Part shown: positions 1-10,030 of the stretch, in pieces | Layout: each line of letters begins with the position of its first letter | Position numbering within the stretch: the stretch's first letter is position 1 | Assembly (NCBI GenBank): GCA_030817875.1 | Contig: JAUSZU010000001.1 | Coordinates: forward strand, 2,046,001-2,110,000 | Length of the DNA: 64,000 bases | Source of the DNA: Flavobacterium sp. W4I14 | GTDB lineage: Bacteria > Bacteroidota > Bacteroidia > Sphingobacteriales > Sphingobacteriaceae | Direction: 5' to 3' | Notes under the pieces: generated by a model | The model's database searches: none | The model's input: only the letters and a program-made list of their open reading frames with translations | Told to the model about the DNA's origin: nothing | Position numbers and translations under genes: made by a program

Positions 1-774
1 AATTTAAAACCATCTTTCAACAATAATTTTGGCTTTAATTTTAACACGTATCAGCAAAAATCACAAATGTACGCCTATGTTTACGGAGGCTATAGCTTTA
101 CAAAAAACGCTGTAGTAAGTGTAAGAACGGTAGATGATGTGAACAAAACCATTAGCAGTTATATCAATTTAAATGGTAATAATAATTTTTATGCAGGTGC
201 GAGTTTTAATAAAAGTTTTAGCAAAATCGGTTTTAATACAGGATTAAATGCCAGTTTCAACCATTCGAACTCCGTTTCAATCTTAAACAATAAATTGAAT
301 GAGAATGTGAACAATAGCATTAATATACGTCCTCGTTTAAGCTATTATGGAGATAAAGTTCAAATCCAGTATAATCCGTCGGTTACTTTTTCAAATAGCA
401 AATCGTCAATCGGTTCGATAAACAATGGTAAAAACTTTAGCCACAATCATGATATTTCCGGAAACATAGAACTTCCATACAATACGGAATTTAATACATC
501 GATATCCTTGTCATATCAACCGGCAAATTCTTCTTTTAGCACTCCAGTAAATATTGCCTTGTGGAATGCCTATTTATCAAAAAAGATGCTTAAATCGCAA
601 GAATTAGAGCTTAAAGTATCCATTTCTGATATTCTGGCCGAAAAAATTGGTTATAACCGTTACGTTGGAGGCAATAACATCAGTGAATACACCAATAGCT
701 TTATTCCGAGATACGTCCTAATTGGCATCACCTATAATTTAACCGGAAACTTTGTTAAACAAGACAAAAAATAA
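1..774 (+). CDS. Outer-membrane beta-barrel protein, C-terminal part
   Basis: The frame is open from the first base of the window, so this is the 3' part of a longer gene whose start lies outside. The visible 257 residues are rich in Asn, Ser, Tyr and Phe with alternating polar and hydrophobic residues, as in transmembrane beta strands. The last residues (YNLTGNFV then KQDKK) look like the end of a large TonB-dependent or OMP_b-brl_3 type barrel. In Bacteroidota such barrels often sit just upstream of a GLPGLI-family gene, as here, with only 6 bp between the stop and the next ATG. Substrate unknown. Family placement is by composition and context, not by a diagnostic motif. Confidence 0.75.
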   Translation, partial: NLKPSFNNNFGFNFNTYQQKSQMYAYVYGGYSFTKNAVVSVRTVDDVNKTISSYINLNGNNNFYAGASFNKSFSKIGFNTGLNASFNHSNSVSILNNKLNENVNNSINIRPRLSYYGDKVQIQYNPSVTFSNSKSSIGSINNGKNFSHNHDISGNIELPYNTEFNTSISLSYQPANSSFSTPVNIALWNAYLSKKMLKSQELELKVSISDILAEKIGYNRYVGGNNISEYTNSFIPRYVLIGITYNLTGNFVKQDKK

Positions 775-780
775 TTGAAG

Positions 781-1542
781 ATGAAAAATTTAGGACTAAC
801 CATAATCTTGTTTTCTGCCATAACAGTAGTGCGTGCACAAACTGTTTTCATCAAAAGTGCTAAAATAACTTTCGAGAAAAAGATCAATCAAAAACAGCAA
901 TTGGCATCAAACACCTGGATATCAGACGATGCCAGGGATAAAATGAGCAAATATAGGACTTCCAATTGGGATTATAGCTTTAACGACAGTAGTTCCATTT
1001 ATAAGATTAAACCGAAAGAAACCTTGAATGACAATAATTTCTTCTTTATTGCTGGTGAGAATACGAATGAACTGTATACCGACTTTAGCAAAAAAGCAAG
1101 AGTAATAAGAAAACCAATAGGAGGCGAAGATTTTATTTTAAAAGATACTATCCCCCATCTCAATTGGAAAATCATGCACGATGTACGCCAGATTGCAGGC
1201 TACGAGTGCCGTAAAGCAATAGCAGTAATAAACGATTCGGTTACTGTAGTGGCTTTCTATAGTGAAGAGATTTTACTAAAAGGCGGTCCTGAAGGATTTA
1301 CAGGCTTACCTGGAATGATATTAGGCCTAGCCATACCCCGGTATAATACCACCTGGTTTGCCACCAAGGTTGAAGCTAAAAACGTTCCTATCTTGAACGT
1401 TGCTCCTCCTGTAAAAGGTAAAAGAACCGATACCGAAAAAGATTTCAAAAAAATGATCGACCTCTATACCCGTTATGAGGATAAAAAGAACCCCAGAAAG
1501 ATAGAAGACATTAAAAAAGAACTCTACACGCTGATACTTTAG
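781..1542 (+). CDS. GLPGLI family protein (secreted)
   Basis: A 253-residue protein with an N-terminal signal peptide (MKNLGLTIILFSAITVVRAQ). The family signature appears as GLPGMILGL at about residues 174-182, the form of the GLPGLI motif that names the family. Function is unknown; members are exported, Bacteroidota-specific, and usually encoded directly after an outer-membrane barrel protein, as here. A TTG codon 6 bp upstream is in frame, but the ATG at 781 begins exactly at the signal peptide and is preferred. It is probably co-transcribed with the upstream barrel gene. No terminator is obvious before pyrG. Confidence 0.85.
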   Translation: MKNLGLTIILFSAITVVRAQTVFIKSAKITFEKKINQKQQLASNTWISDDARDKMSKYRTSNWDYSFNDSSSIYKIKPKETLNDNNFFFIAGENTNELYTDFSKKARVIRKPIGGEDFILKDTIPHLNWKIMHDVRQIAGYECRKAIAVINDSVTVVAFYSEEILLKGGPEGFTGLPGMILGLAIPRYNTTWFATKVEAKNVPILNVAPPVKGKRTDTEKDFKKMIDLYTRYEDKKNPRKIEDIKKELYTLIL

Positions 1543-1632
1543 GTGATCACCATACCTAAAACAGTCACTATCAGAGATATAATATGGCGAAAAAATATTC
1601 TGGCAAGTATCTAATCGAGCGATAATTTTTTG

Positions 1633-1640
1633 TACCTTTG
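1633..1640 (+). promoter_or_regulatory. Putative -7 promoter element of pyrG
   Basis: TACCTTTG matches the Bacteroidota -7 consensus TAnnTTTG and lies 63 bp before the pyrG ATG. No convincing -33 TTTG was found at the usual spacing, so this is a partial match only. Confidence 0.45.
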
Positions 1641-1703
1641 TATCCCGTACAAAAACAATTAAACAGGCTTAAAATACCTGGTTAATTCCACAAATTATCA
1701 ATC

Positions 1704-3320
1704 ATGACAAAGTATATTTTTGTTACGGGCGGTGTTACTTCCTCTTTAGGTAAGGGCATCATTTCCGCATCTTTAGCTAAACTTTTACAGGCACGTGGCT
1801 ACCGTGTAACCATTCAAAAATTCGATCCGTACATTAATATCGATCCAGGAACTTTAAATCCATACGAACATGGCGAATGCTTTGTAACCGAAGATGGTGC
1901 TGAAACCGATCTGGATCTTGGTCATTATGAGCGTTTCCTTAACGTTCCAACATCACAGGCAAACAACATTACTACAGGCCGTATTTACCAGAACGTAATT
2001 AATAAAGAGCGTAAAGGTGAATATCTGGGCAAAACAGTTCAGGTTGTACCCCACATTACCGACGAGATTAAACGCAACATGCGTATTTTAGGTGATAGCG
2101 GAGAATACGATATTGTAATTACAGAGCTTGGTGGAACTGTTGGTGATATCGAATCGTTACCGTTTATTGAGGCTGTTCGTCAGTTTAAATGGGAAGAAGG
2201 CAGTACCAACGCTATTGTTATCCACTTAACCCTGGTACCTTATTTAGCTGCTGCCGGCGAGTTAAAAACCAAACCTACACAACACTCGGTTAAAGCTTTG
2301 TTGGAGTACGGAATACAGCCGGATATATTGGTTTGCAGAACCGAGCACCACATTAGCCCTGAGATCAGAAAAAAAATTGCTTTATTTTGTAACGTTAACA
2401 TCAATGCGGTAGTCGAATCGATGGATGCATCTACTATTTATGATGTGCCATTGTTGATGTTAAAAGAACAATTGGATAAAACTGTTTTATCGAAATTAAA
2501 ATTACCGACCAAAAGCGACCCTGATATGGAAAGCTGGAAAGATTTCCTGGGCCGCTTAAAAAATCCTACGGCAGAGGTTAAAATTGGTTTAATCGGTAAG
2601 TATGTAGAATTACCTGATGCTTATAAATCAATTATAGAATCTTTTGTACACGCAGGCTCGAAAAATGAATGTAAGGTTAAGGTAGAGTATATACACTCTG
2701 AAGGTATTTTCCCTGATAATGTAAAAGATAAATTAGGTCACTTACAAGGTGTTTTAGTTGCACCAGGTTTTGGTAGCCGTGGTATTGAAGGTAAAATTGA
2801 TGCCATAAAATATGTTCGCGAAAATAACATTCCTTTCTTTGGAATCTGCCTGGGCATGCAATGTGCTGTTATCGAATTTGGACGTAACGTTTTAGGTTTG
2901 AAAGATGCTCATACTACAGAAATTGAAGAAAATGCTGCCAATCCGGTAATAAACATGATGGAAGAGCAGAAAAAAATAACAAATAAAGGTGGAACAATGC
3001 GTTTAGGCTCTTATCCTTGTGATATTAAAAAGGGAACAAAAGCTTTTTCTATTTACGGCAAATCGCATATCAATGAGCGCCATCGTCACCGTTACGAATT
3101 TAACAATGCTTATTTAAAGCAATATGAAGATGCAGGAATGATTGCATCAGGTATGAACCCGCAAACCAATTTAGTTGAAATTGTGGAGCTTAAAAATCAT
3201 CCGTTTTTCGTTGGCGGGCAGTTTCACCCAGAATTAAAATCAACAGTTGCTAATCCTCACCCACTTTTTGTTAAATTTGTCGCCGCTGCGATGGAGTTTG
3301 CGAAAAAGAAAACGAATTAA
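1704..3320 (+). CDS. pyrG: CTP synthase
   Basis: Converts UTP to CTP using ATP and ammonia from glutamine; the last step of de novo pyrimidine nucleotide synthesis, cytosolic. The 538 residues match the usual length. The N-terminal amidoligase domain starts with the P-loop region [12 protein letters not shown] and has the [10 protein letters not shown] and [15 protein letters not shown] motifs. The C-terminal class I glutamine amidotransferase domain (from about residue 290) carries the nucleophile Cys382 (FGICLGMQ) and His508/Glu510 (QFHPE), so the catalytic triad is complete. It is followed 20 bp later by yidC on the same strand, so the two are probably co-transcribed. Confidence 0.98.
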   Translation: MTKYIFVTGGVTSSLGKGIISASLAKLLQARGYRVTIQKFDPYINIDPGTLNPYEHGECFVTEDGAETDLDLGHYERFLNVPTSQANNITTGRIYQNVINKERKGEYLGKTVQVVPHITDEIKRNMRILGDSGEYDIVITELGGTVGDIESLPFIEAVRQFKWEEGSTNAIVIHLTLVPYLAAAGELKTKPTQHSVKALLEYGIQPDILVCRTEHHISPEIRKKIALFCNVNINAVVESMDASTIYDVPLLMLKEQLDKTVLSKLKLPTKSDPDMESWKDFLGRLKNPTAEVKIGLIGKYVELPDAYKSIIESFVHAGSKNECKVKVEYIHSEGIFPDNVKDKLGHLQGVLVAPGFGSRGIEGKIDAIKYVRENNIPFFGICLGMQCAVIEFGRNVLGLKDAHTTEIEENAANPVINMMEEQKKITNKGGTMRLGSYPCDIKKGTKAFSIYGKSHINERHRHRYEFNNAYLKQYEDAGMIASGMNPQTNLVEIVELKNHPFFVGGQFHPELKSTVANPHPLFVKFVAAAMEFAKKKTN

Positions 3321-3340
3321 AAGCAGTACATACATAAATA

Positions 3341-5134
3341 ATGGATAGAAATACCTTTACAGGACTGTTCCTGATTATGATCATTTTGGCAGGATCATTC
3401 TACTTTTTGAAGCCTAACGAGGCTGAAATAAAAAAAGCCAAAGAAACAGAGCGCTTAGATTCTTTGAAAAAAGCTGGTGTTACACCAGTACAAAAAGATA
3501 CTACAAAAACAGCTGCGATTGCTAACCCAGCTGTAGATTCTTTAGCCCTAAAAGGCCCTTTTGGTTCCGCAATTACTGGCACCGAAGCCAATACTGTTTT
3601 AGAAAACGAGAATTTATTAATCACGCTAAGCAATAAAGGTGGTAAAATTACCTCGGTTGAAGTTAAAGGTCAGAAAACCTTTACCGGAAAACCACTGATT
3701 TTATTTGATGGTAACCAGAACAAATTTGGTTTAAGCCTGAACGCTGCTGGCAAAGTAATTAATACAAACGATTTATACTTTACACCAACAAAAACAGGAA
3801 ATACAGTTACAATGCGTGCCAATTATGGTGCAAACGCATATGTAGAATATGTATACGATTTAAAAGCATTAAGTAACAAAGTAGCTTTTAACATCAATTT
3901 AGTTGGCTTACAGCAAGTAATTGCAGGCAACAACATTGGCTTAAACTGGCAGACTACTTTATTACAGCAAGAAAAATCGATCGAAAGTGAGCACCGTTAT
4001 TCTGCACCATACTATAAATATTTAGATGGCGATGTAGATCACCTAAGTGTTTCTAAAGATGAAAAAGAAGAGTTATCCAAAGGTAAAATCCAATGGTTCT
4101 CATTCAAACAACACTTTTTCTCAGCTTCTTTAATCTCGAAACAAGCGTTCGAAAAAGGAAGTTTAGAAGTTAAAATCCCAACAGCTCCTGGCCAGGTTAA
4201 GTTTTATGATGCCAATATGCAATTGCCATATGCACATACGGCCAACCAGGTTTATGAAATGGAATTCTATTTCGGAACCAATAAATTCTCTGCCTTAAAA
4301 GCTCAGGGGTACGATTTAGAGCAACAGGTTGATATGGGTTACTGGCCTTTAAAATACATTAACCGTTTTATTGTATTGCCTGTATTTAACTTCTTAAACA
4401 GCTTTGGCTGGAACTACGGATTAATTATTTTGGTATTAACCATTTTACTAAAAGTTGCTTTATCGCCACTTACTTACAAGTCATACCTATCAATGGCTAA
4501 AATGAGGGTTTTGAAACCAGAAATGGATGAAATTAAAGCTAAAGTAGGTGAAGATAATCCGACATTGGTTCAACAGGAATATTTAAAATTATATAAGAAA
4601 GCGGGGGTAAACCCACTGGGCGGATGTTTGCCAATGGTATTACAGTTGCCTTTGGTAATGGCCTTCTTCTTCTTCTTCCCTAATTTGTTTGAGTTACGTG
4701 GTGAGAGTTTCCTTTGGATGAAAGATTTATCTACTTATGACGAGTTTATCAAATTTGGCGTAAAAATCCCTTTCATTGGCGATCACTTAAGTTTAATGTG
4801 TGTGTTGATGACCATCTCTACATTAATTATGACTTATTTTAACAACCAGGTTTCTGGAGCAACAGGTCAAATGAAATACATCGGTTACATTATGCCGGTT
4901 ATTTTCTTAGGTGTATTGAACAGCTACCCTGCCGGATTAAACTATTATTATTTCTTGGCCAACTTAATGACTTTTGGACAGCAGTTCTTAATCCGTAAAA
5001 TGGTTGATGATGATAAAATCCACGCTTTGATTCAGCAAAACAAAGCCAGACCAGCTGAAGAGAAAAAGAAAAAATCTAAATTCCAACAACGTTTAGATGA
5101 TTATATGCGTCAGCAACAACAAGCTAAAAAGTAA
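3341..5134 (+). CDS. yidC: Membrane protein insertase YidC
   Basis: Inserts and folds inner-membrane proteins, alone or with SecYEG. The 597 residues have the Gram-negative layout: an N-terminal transmembrane helix (TFTGLFLIMIILAGSFYFL), a large periplasmic beta-sandwich domain (about residues 80-340), then the conserved five-helix insertase core starting near FGWNYGLIILVLTILLK. The core contains the expected NPLGGCLPMVLQLPLVMAFF stretch and a late NYYYFLANLMTFGQQFLI helix. The C-terminus is Lys/Gln-rich, as is common. It lies 20 bp after pyrG and ends in front of a strong hairpin terminator. Confidence 0.98.
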   Translation: MDRNTFTGLFLIMIILAGSFYFLKPNEAEIKKAKETERLDSLKKAGVTPVQKDTTKTAAIANPAVDSLALKGPFGSAITGTEANTVLENENLLITLSNKGGKITSVEVKGQKTFTGKPLILFDGNQNKFGLSLNAAGKVINTNDLYFTPTKTGNTVTMRANYGANAYVEYVYDLKALSNKVAFNINLVGLQQVIAGNNIGLNWQTTLLQQEKSIESEHRYSAPYYKYLDGDVDHLSVSKDEKEELSKGKIQWFSFKQHFFSASLISKQAFEKGSLEVKIPTAPGQVKFYDANMQLPYAHTANQVYEMEFYFGTNKFSALKAQGYDLEQQVDMGYWPLKYINRFIVLPVFNFLNSFGWNYGLIILVLTILLKVALSPLTYKSYLSMAKMRVLKPEMDEIKAKVGEDNPTLVQQEYLKLYKKAGVNPLGGCLPMVLQLPLVMAFFFFFPNLFELRGESFLWMKDLSTYDEFIKFGVKIPFIGDHLSLMCVLMTISTLIMTYFNNQVSGATGQMKYIGYIMPVIFLGVLNSYPAGLNYYYFLANLMTFGQQFLIRKMVDDDKIHALIQQNKARPAEEKKKKSKFQQRLDDYMRQQQQAKK

Positions 5135-5154
5135 TCTTACTTTAAAATTTTATG

Positions 5155-5195
5155 ACATCCCCGGTTACTTCAAAGTGATCGGGGATTTTTGTTTT
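5155..5195 (+). terminator. Rho-independent terminator after yidC
   Basis: The inverted repeat ATCCCCG ... CGGGGAT (5157-5163 and 5180-5186), with inner pairing ACTT/AAGT, is followed by a T-rich tract. It lies 22 bp after the yidC stop. Confidence 0.85.
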
Positions 5196-5197
5196 AG

Positions 5198-5225
5198 GCT
5201 GAGCGATAAGCGTATGGCGTTTAGC
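5198..5225. repeat. Heptad array, GnTnRGC class (4 units)
   Basis: Four successive 7-bp units: GCTGAGC, GATAAGC, GTATGGC, GTTTAGC. It starts just beyond the yidC terminator. The same class recurs at 9799, 32587 and 38300. Function unknown. Confidence 0.6.
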
Positions 5226-5376
5226 CAACACAGCCAAAACTTCTGCGCTCTGTAACCTCTGGCGTTCCAACTAAATGCTTTTAATTGTAATATTTGGCAT
5301 ACAAGTTTCCTAATAAGCTAAAAAATTCCAATTTTAGAAGATTAAATCTCAACCAACAAATTAATTAACTTTTAAA

Positions 5377-8235
5377 ATGCAAAAGAGACTAACTATTATT
5401 CTGTTTTTCGTTGTCAGCTTTGCCTACGCACAAAAGAAACCCTTAGACCATTCGGTATACGATACTTGGGAATCAATAGGAACAAAGCAATTATCAAATA
5501 ATGGTCAATGGGCCATGTACAGCATCTTACAGCAAGAAGGTGATGCACAATTGTACCTTATCAATATTAAAACGAATGCGAAGATTAATATACCAAGGGG
5601 GATGAACTCACAATTTAGTAATGATTCTAAGTTTGCCGCTTTTAATATCCGTCCCTTAAATAAGGATTTACGTCAGGCTAAAATTAAAAAGAAAAAGCCT
5701 GAAGAATTACCAAAAGATTCGTTGGGCATTGTTAACCTCAGCACGAATGCTGTTACAAAAATGGCAAGGGTAAAATCTTTCAAATTCCCTGAAGAAGGTG
5801 CTGGTGTAATGGCCTATCTAACTGAAAAGCCAGATACAGCAAAGAAAACTGTAAAACCAGCTGAGAAAAAGGATGATGAAATGGATTTTGCGGATGATGA
5901 ACCGACCGGAAAAGGTAAAACCGACGAAGGAACCGATTTAGTGGTAAAAAACCTTTTAACGGGCACAGATAAAACTTATAAATTCGTTACCGATTATTAT
6001 TTCAGTAAAGATGGCAAACAGTTGGTTTTCGCTTGTAGCGGATCTAAAAAAGACAAAACGGCGCCACAAGGTGTATTCTTGCTAAACACAGAAAAAAGTA
6101 CATTAAAAACCCTGATTAAAGGTAAAGGAAGTTTTAAAAACTTCACTTTTGATGAGGAAAGCGAACATGTGGCTTTTGTGGGCGAGCAAAGTCCAGAGAA
6201 ACAGGAAATAAAAAATTACAACATTTATTACAACTCTTTAACACTAGATACGGCGCAGATACTGGTTGATTTTGATATGCCAGGACTACCTGCAAAATGG
6301 TCGGTTAATGCTGATGGTAAAATAACCTTTAGTAAAGATGGCAAGAAATTGTTTTTCGGCATCTCCCCTATCAAAAAACCAAAAGACACCACTATTGTAG
6401 ATTTCGAAGTGGCTAAAGTTGATGTTTGGAATTATAAAGACGATTACTTGCAGCCTATGCAGCTAAAAAACGCAGATAGAGACAGTAAAAAAAGTTATTT
6501 ATCGGTGATTGATGTTTATAGCAGTGATCCAAAAGTTATTCCATTAGCGGATTTAAAATTGCCTGACGCCAATCTGATTGCTGAAGGTGATGCGAATCTG
6601 GTTTTAGCTTCTACAGACTATGGCCGTAGGATCGAATCACAATGGAGCGGGTCTACCTCAAAAGATTATTATCTGGTTGATACTAAAAATGGCCAGAAAA
6701 AGAAAATCATCGATAATTTAAGCGGTTATGCAATGGCTTCTCCTGGCGGAAACTATGTTTTATATTTTGATAGAAAAGCAGGTAGCTGGAATACTTATGG
6801 TGTAACCACTGGAAAAGTAACCATATTAACAGCTGGATTAAGCGAAAAATTTGTTGATGAAGAAAACGATGTACCGGATTTACCTTCCCCTTACGGTTTA
6901 GCCACATGGACTGAAGGTGATAAAGCTGTTTTAATTTACGATAAATACGATATCTGGTCGTTCTCACCAGACGGAAAATCGGCACCAAAAAATATTACTG
7001 CCGGTTTTGGAAGAGCAAACAATATTACCTTCCGTTACGAAAGAGTACAACAGGATAACAGGTTTGAGCGCAATGCAGATAGCAAATTTGTAAAAGTGAA
7101 CGAAACAGTTTGGTTAGATGGTTTTAACAATTTAACTAAAGAAAACGGGTTTTACCGTACCAATGTAGGTTCGGCTAAAGCGCCAGAATTGGTAGTAATG
7201 GCTAAGTTTAAATATTCAAACCTGCTAAAAGCTAAAGATGCTGATGTTTACATTTACGATAAAGCCAATTATGTAGAATCGCCAAATGTTTATATCACGA
7301 CCGATTTCAAAACTGAAACCAAATTAAGCAATACCAACCCTCAACAAAAAAACTACAATTGGGGCACGGCTGAGCTGGTTAAGTGGACCACACCAAAAGG
7401 CTATAAAGCCGAAGGTATACTGTACAAACCCGAAAATTTCGATCCAAATAAGAAATATCCGATGATTGCGTATTTCTACGAAAAACTAACGGATGGTTTG
7501 TACACTTATCAAGCGCCGGCACCTACTCCATCTCGATTAAATATTTCTTATTTCGTGAGTAACGGATACCTGGTTTTTGCGCCAGATATTAGCTATGAAA
7601 CTGGTCACCCAGGTAAATCTGCAGTCGAATTCATCAATTCTGGAGTAGAAAGCCTGAAAAAAAATAGCTGGGTAGATGGTAGTAAAATCGGTATCCAAGG
7701 TCAAAGCTGGGGTGGTTACCAAGTAGCCTATCTCATTACACAGAATAACATGTATGCTGCCGCTTGGGCCGGTGCACCTGTTGTCAACATGACTTCTGCT
7801 TATGGTGGTATCCGTTGGGAAACCGGTATGAACCGTCAGTTCCAATACGAAAAAACACAAAGCCGTATCGGTGCAACACTTTGGGAAAAACCAGAATTAT
7901 ACATTGAGAACTCACCACTGTTTATGTTCCCGAAAGTAAATACCCCTGTTGTGGTAATGGCTAATGATGCAGATGGTGCTGTGCCTTGGTATCAGGGTAT
8001 TGAAATGTTTACCGGTCTACGCCGTTTAGGTAAACCAGTTTGGATGTTAAACTATAATGGTGAAGCACATAACCTGGTTCAACGCCAAAACCGTAAGGAT
8101 ATTCAAATCCGTGAGCAACAGTTTTTCGATTATTATTTAAAAGGTACAAAAGCGCCAGCCTGGATGACAAGCGGAGTACCTGCAACTGAAAAAGGAAAAA
8201 CCTGGGGTTTTGAACTAACAGATGATAAACCGTAG
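5377..8235 (+). CDS. Secreted prolyl oligopeptidase-family (S9) serine peptidase
   Basis: A 952-residue exported peptidase: signal peptide MQKRLTIILFFVVSFAYAQ, then a long beta-propeller-like region (about residues 30-640) and a C-terminal alpha/beta-hydrolase domain. The catalytic residues are visible: Ser777 in GQSWGGY, Asp866 in NDADGAVP and His898 in GEAHNL. S9 enzymes of this kind cleave short peptides, often dipeptides from the N-terminus; the exact specificity cannot be read here. An acidic/Lys-rich insert near residues 150-190 is low-complexity. The gene stands alone between the yidC terminator and the SpmAB-like gene. Confidence 0.92.
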   Translation: MQKRLTIILFFVVSFAYAQKKPLDHSVYDTWESIGTKQLSNNGQWAMYSILQQEGDAQLYLINIKTNAKINIPRGMNSQFSNDSKFAAFNIRPLNKDLRQAKIKKKKPEELPKDSLGIVNLSTNAVTKMARVKSFKFPEEGAGVMAYLTEKPDTAKKTVKPAEKKDDEMDFADDEPTGKGKTDEGTDLVVKNLLTGTDKTYKFVTDYYFSKDGKQLVFACSGSKKDKTAPQGVFLLNTEKSTLKTLIKGKGSFKNFTFDEESEHVAFVGEQSPEKQEIKNYNIYYNSLTLDTAQILVDFDMPGLPAKWSVNADGKITFSKDGKKLFFGISPIKKPKDTTIVDFEVAKVDVWNYKDDYLQPMQLKNADRDSKKSYLSVIDVYSSDPKVIPLADLKLPDANLIAEGDANLVLASTDYGRRIESQWSGSTSKDYYLVDTKNGQKKKIIDNLSGYAMASPGGNYVLYFDRKAGSWNTYGVTTGKVTILTAGLSEKFVDEENDVPDLPSPYGLATWTEGDKAVLIYDKYDIWSFSPDGKSAPKNITAGFGRANNITFRYERVQQDNRFERNADSKFVKVNETVWLDGFNNLTKENGFYRTNVGSAKAPELVVMAKFKYSNLLKAKDADVYIYDKANYVESPNVYITTDFKTETKLSNTNPQQKNYNWGTAELVKWTTPKGYKAEGILYKPENFDPNKKYPMIAYFYEKLTDGLYTYQAPAPTPSRLNISYFVSNGYLVFAPDISYETGHPGKSAVEFINSGVESLKKNSWVDGSKIGIQGQSWGGYQVAYLITQNNMYAAAWAGAPVVNMTSAYGGIRWETGMNRQFQYEKTQSRIGATLWEKPELYIENSPLFMFPKVNTPVVVMANDADGAVPWYQGIEMFTGLRRLGKPVWMLNYNGEAHNLVQRQNRKDIQIREQQFFDYYLKGTKAPAWMTSGVPATEKGKTWGFELTDDKP

Positions 8236-8237
8236 TT

Positions 8238-8458
8238 AGTCCAAAGTCGGGAGTCCAGAGTCAGAAGTCCATGGTTGATAGCTTAATACTATTGGCTATG
8301 GACTTTTCTTTTGGTTAATGGCTTGATAGATCATAGTTGATGGCCTTATAGTATATTGTTTAAAAACCATAGCAATCAACAATTAAACTACTGATTGTCA
8401 ATCATTATTTGGTTTGCATAATCTGATTTCAGACTAAAGACTGTAGACTCCTGACTCC
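8238..8458. repeat. Intergenic heptad arrays, AGTCnnn and ATRGnnn classes
   Basis: This non-coding gap starts right after the S9 peptidase stop. At 8238-8272 there are five 7-bp units beginning AGTC. ATRG-type heptads follow at 8271-8284 and 8318-8346. At 8431-8458 four units carry GACT, the reverse complement of AGTC, so the two ends can pair into a large stem. No ORF or convincing promoter is seen. Confidence 0.65.
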
Positions 8459-8522
8459 CCCTCTATGAACTTTCGCTTAAAAGCGGTATTTTAACACCTT
8501 CAAATAAAACTAAACAACCCCA

Positions 8523-9795
8523 ATGGCATTAAGCAGAATTTGGTCAGCATTTATTATCGTGGCTATTGTAGTAGCAAGTATTAAATGTTTCTTTTTCGGA
8601 CATAGCGATATTTTTAACTGGATGGTAATCGGTAAATCTTCCGATCCCTTAAACCCTTTAAAATTAGACGGCATTATCGAAACCTGCTGGATTGCGGTGG
8701 ACCTTTGCATTAAATTAATCGGAACACTGGCTTTGTTTATGGGGTTAATGAGCATCGCCGAAAAAGCAGGCGGTATCCGTTTATTATCGAGGATTATCGG
8801 CCCATTTTTCTCTAAGCTCTTTCCCGAAATCCCAAAAGGACACCCATCTATGGGCCATATGATTATGAATTTTTCTGCCAACCTGTTAGGCCTGGATAAT
8901 GCAGCCACTCCATTTGGTATAAAGGCGATGGAAAGTTTGCAGGAACTTAATCCAAATAAGGATGTTGCCAGCAATTCGCAGATTATGTTTTGTATGCTTA
9001 CATGCTGCAGGTTTATGTTTAATTCCAGTTAGTGTAATTGCCATTAGGTCAACTCAAAATGCCCAAGATCCCACCGATATTTTCATCCCGTGTTTGATTG
9101 TAACTTTTGTTGGTACCATGGCTGCCATGCTCATTGTATCCTTCAAACAAAAGATAAATCTACTTCAACCCGTTATCATTACCTGGGTATTAAGTATCTC
9201 TGCAGTAGTTGGTTTACTGGTTTGGTATGTAAGCAAATTAAATGCAGAAAGCATAAAATCATTTTCGGGCCTATTAAGTGGTGGAATAATTTTATTGATC
9301 TTTTTATTGATTGTATTGGGTGCACTATATAAAAAAATAGATGTTTTTGATGCGTTTATTGATGGTGCCAAAGGCGGATTTGAAACTGCGCTTAAAATTA
9401 TTCCTTATTTAGTTGGAATTTTAGTCGCGGTAAGCATGCTGAGAACCAGCGGAACTTTTGATGTGATCATGAGCGGGATTAAAAACATGTTCGTATTTTT
9501 TGGAGCTGACACCAAATTTGTTGATGCGTTGCCCACAGCTTTGATCAGGCCTTTAAGTGGTGGTGCAGCCCGAGGAATGATGGTAAGCACGATGATTTCG
9601 AGTGGACCAGATTCATTTGCCAGTAAATTATCGGGTGTTTTTCAGGGTGCTTCTGATACCACCTTTTATGTGGTAGCGGTTTACTTTGGTTCTGTTGGAA
9701 TAAAAAATACGCGTTATGCCATCGGTTCGATGTTATTGGCTGATTTAGTTGGGGTTTGTACAGCTATAGCGCTTAGTTATATGTTCTTTGCGTAA
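8523..9795 (+). pseudogene. SpmA/SpmB-like nucleoside-recognition membrane protein, frameshifted
   Basis: A multi-helix inner-membrane protein with two nucleoside-recognition (Gate) domains, like a fusion of spore maturation proteins SpmA and SpmB; transport substrate unknown. The reading frame is broken. Frame one runs 8523-9032 and reads sensibly up to NSQIMF; the rest continues in the next frame as VCLHAAGLCLIPVSVIAIRS and on to 9795. Removing one T from the TTTT run at 8988-8991 joins them into a 423-residue protein. The Gate motifs GLDNAATPFG (first half) and a second-half counterpart are intact. It could be a real frameshift mutation, a base-call error in a homopolymer, or, less likely, programmed +1 slippage. 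Confidence 0.8.
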
Positions 9796-9798
9796 AGT

Positions 9799-9826
9799 GG
9801 TTAGTTTTGAGCGATTAGCGGTTAGC
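9799..9826. repeat. Heptad array, GnTnRGC class (4 units)
   Basis: Units GGTTAGT, TTTGAGC, GATTAGC and GGTTAGC follow each other without gaps, 3 bp after the SpmAB-like stop codon. Confidence 0.6.
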
Positions 9827-9945
9827 GAAGTATCTATTATGACCGCAAAATGAATAGCAGAATACTTTAATTCATCTACCCATCTTAAATTCTTTAAACA
9901 TTCTTCATTGCATTCAGAATGACAAAAAGAAAGCGTTGAGAAGCT

Positions 9946-9988
9946 ATAAAAAAACCTGTCAGAAATTAATCTAACAGGTTTTTTTTAA
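9946..9988. terminator. Bidirectional terminator hairpin
   Basis: Stem AACCTGTCAGA / TCTAACAGGTT with one mismatch, with an A-run on the left and a T-run on the right. It sits between the convergent SpmAB-like and SusD-like genes and can serve both strands. Confidence 0.85.
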
Positions 9989-10030
9989 TATAAACAAGAG
10001 CTATAATTTAAACGCTTATACAATACTGAT

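Noticed and set aside
8980..9000. Programmed +1 frameshift in the SpmAB-like gene
   Set aside because: No slippery-site plus rare-codon or stop context was seen at the shift; mutation or sequence error is simpler.
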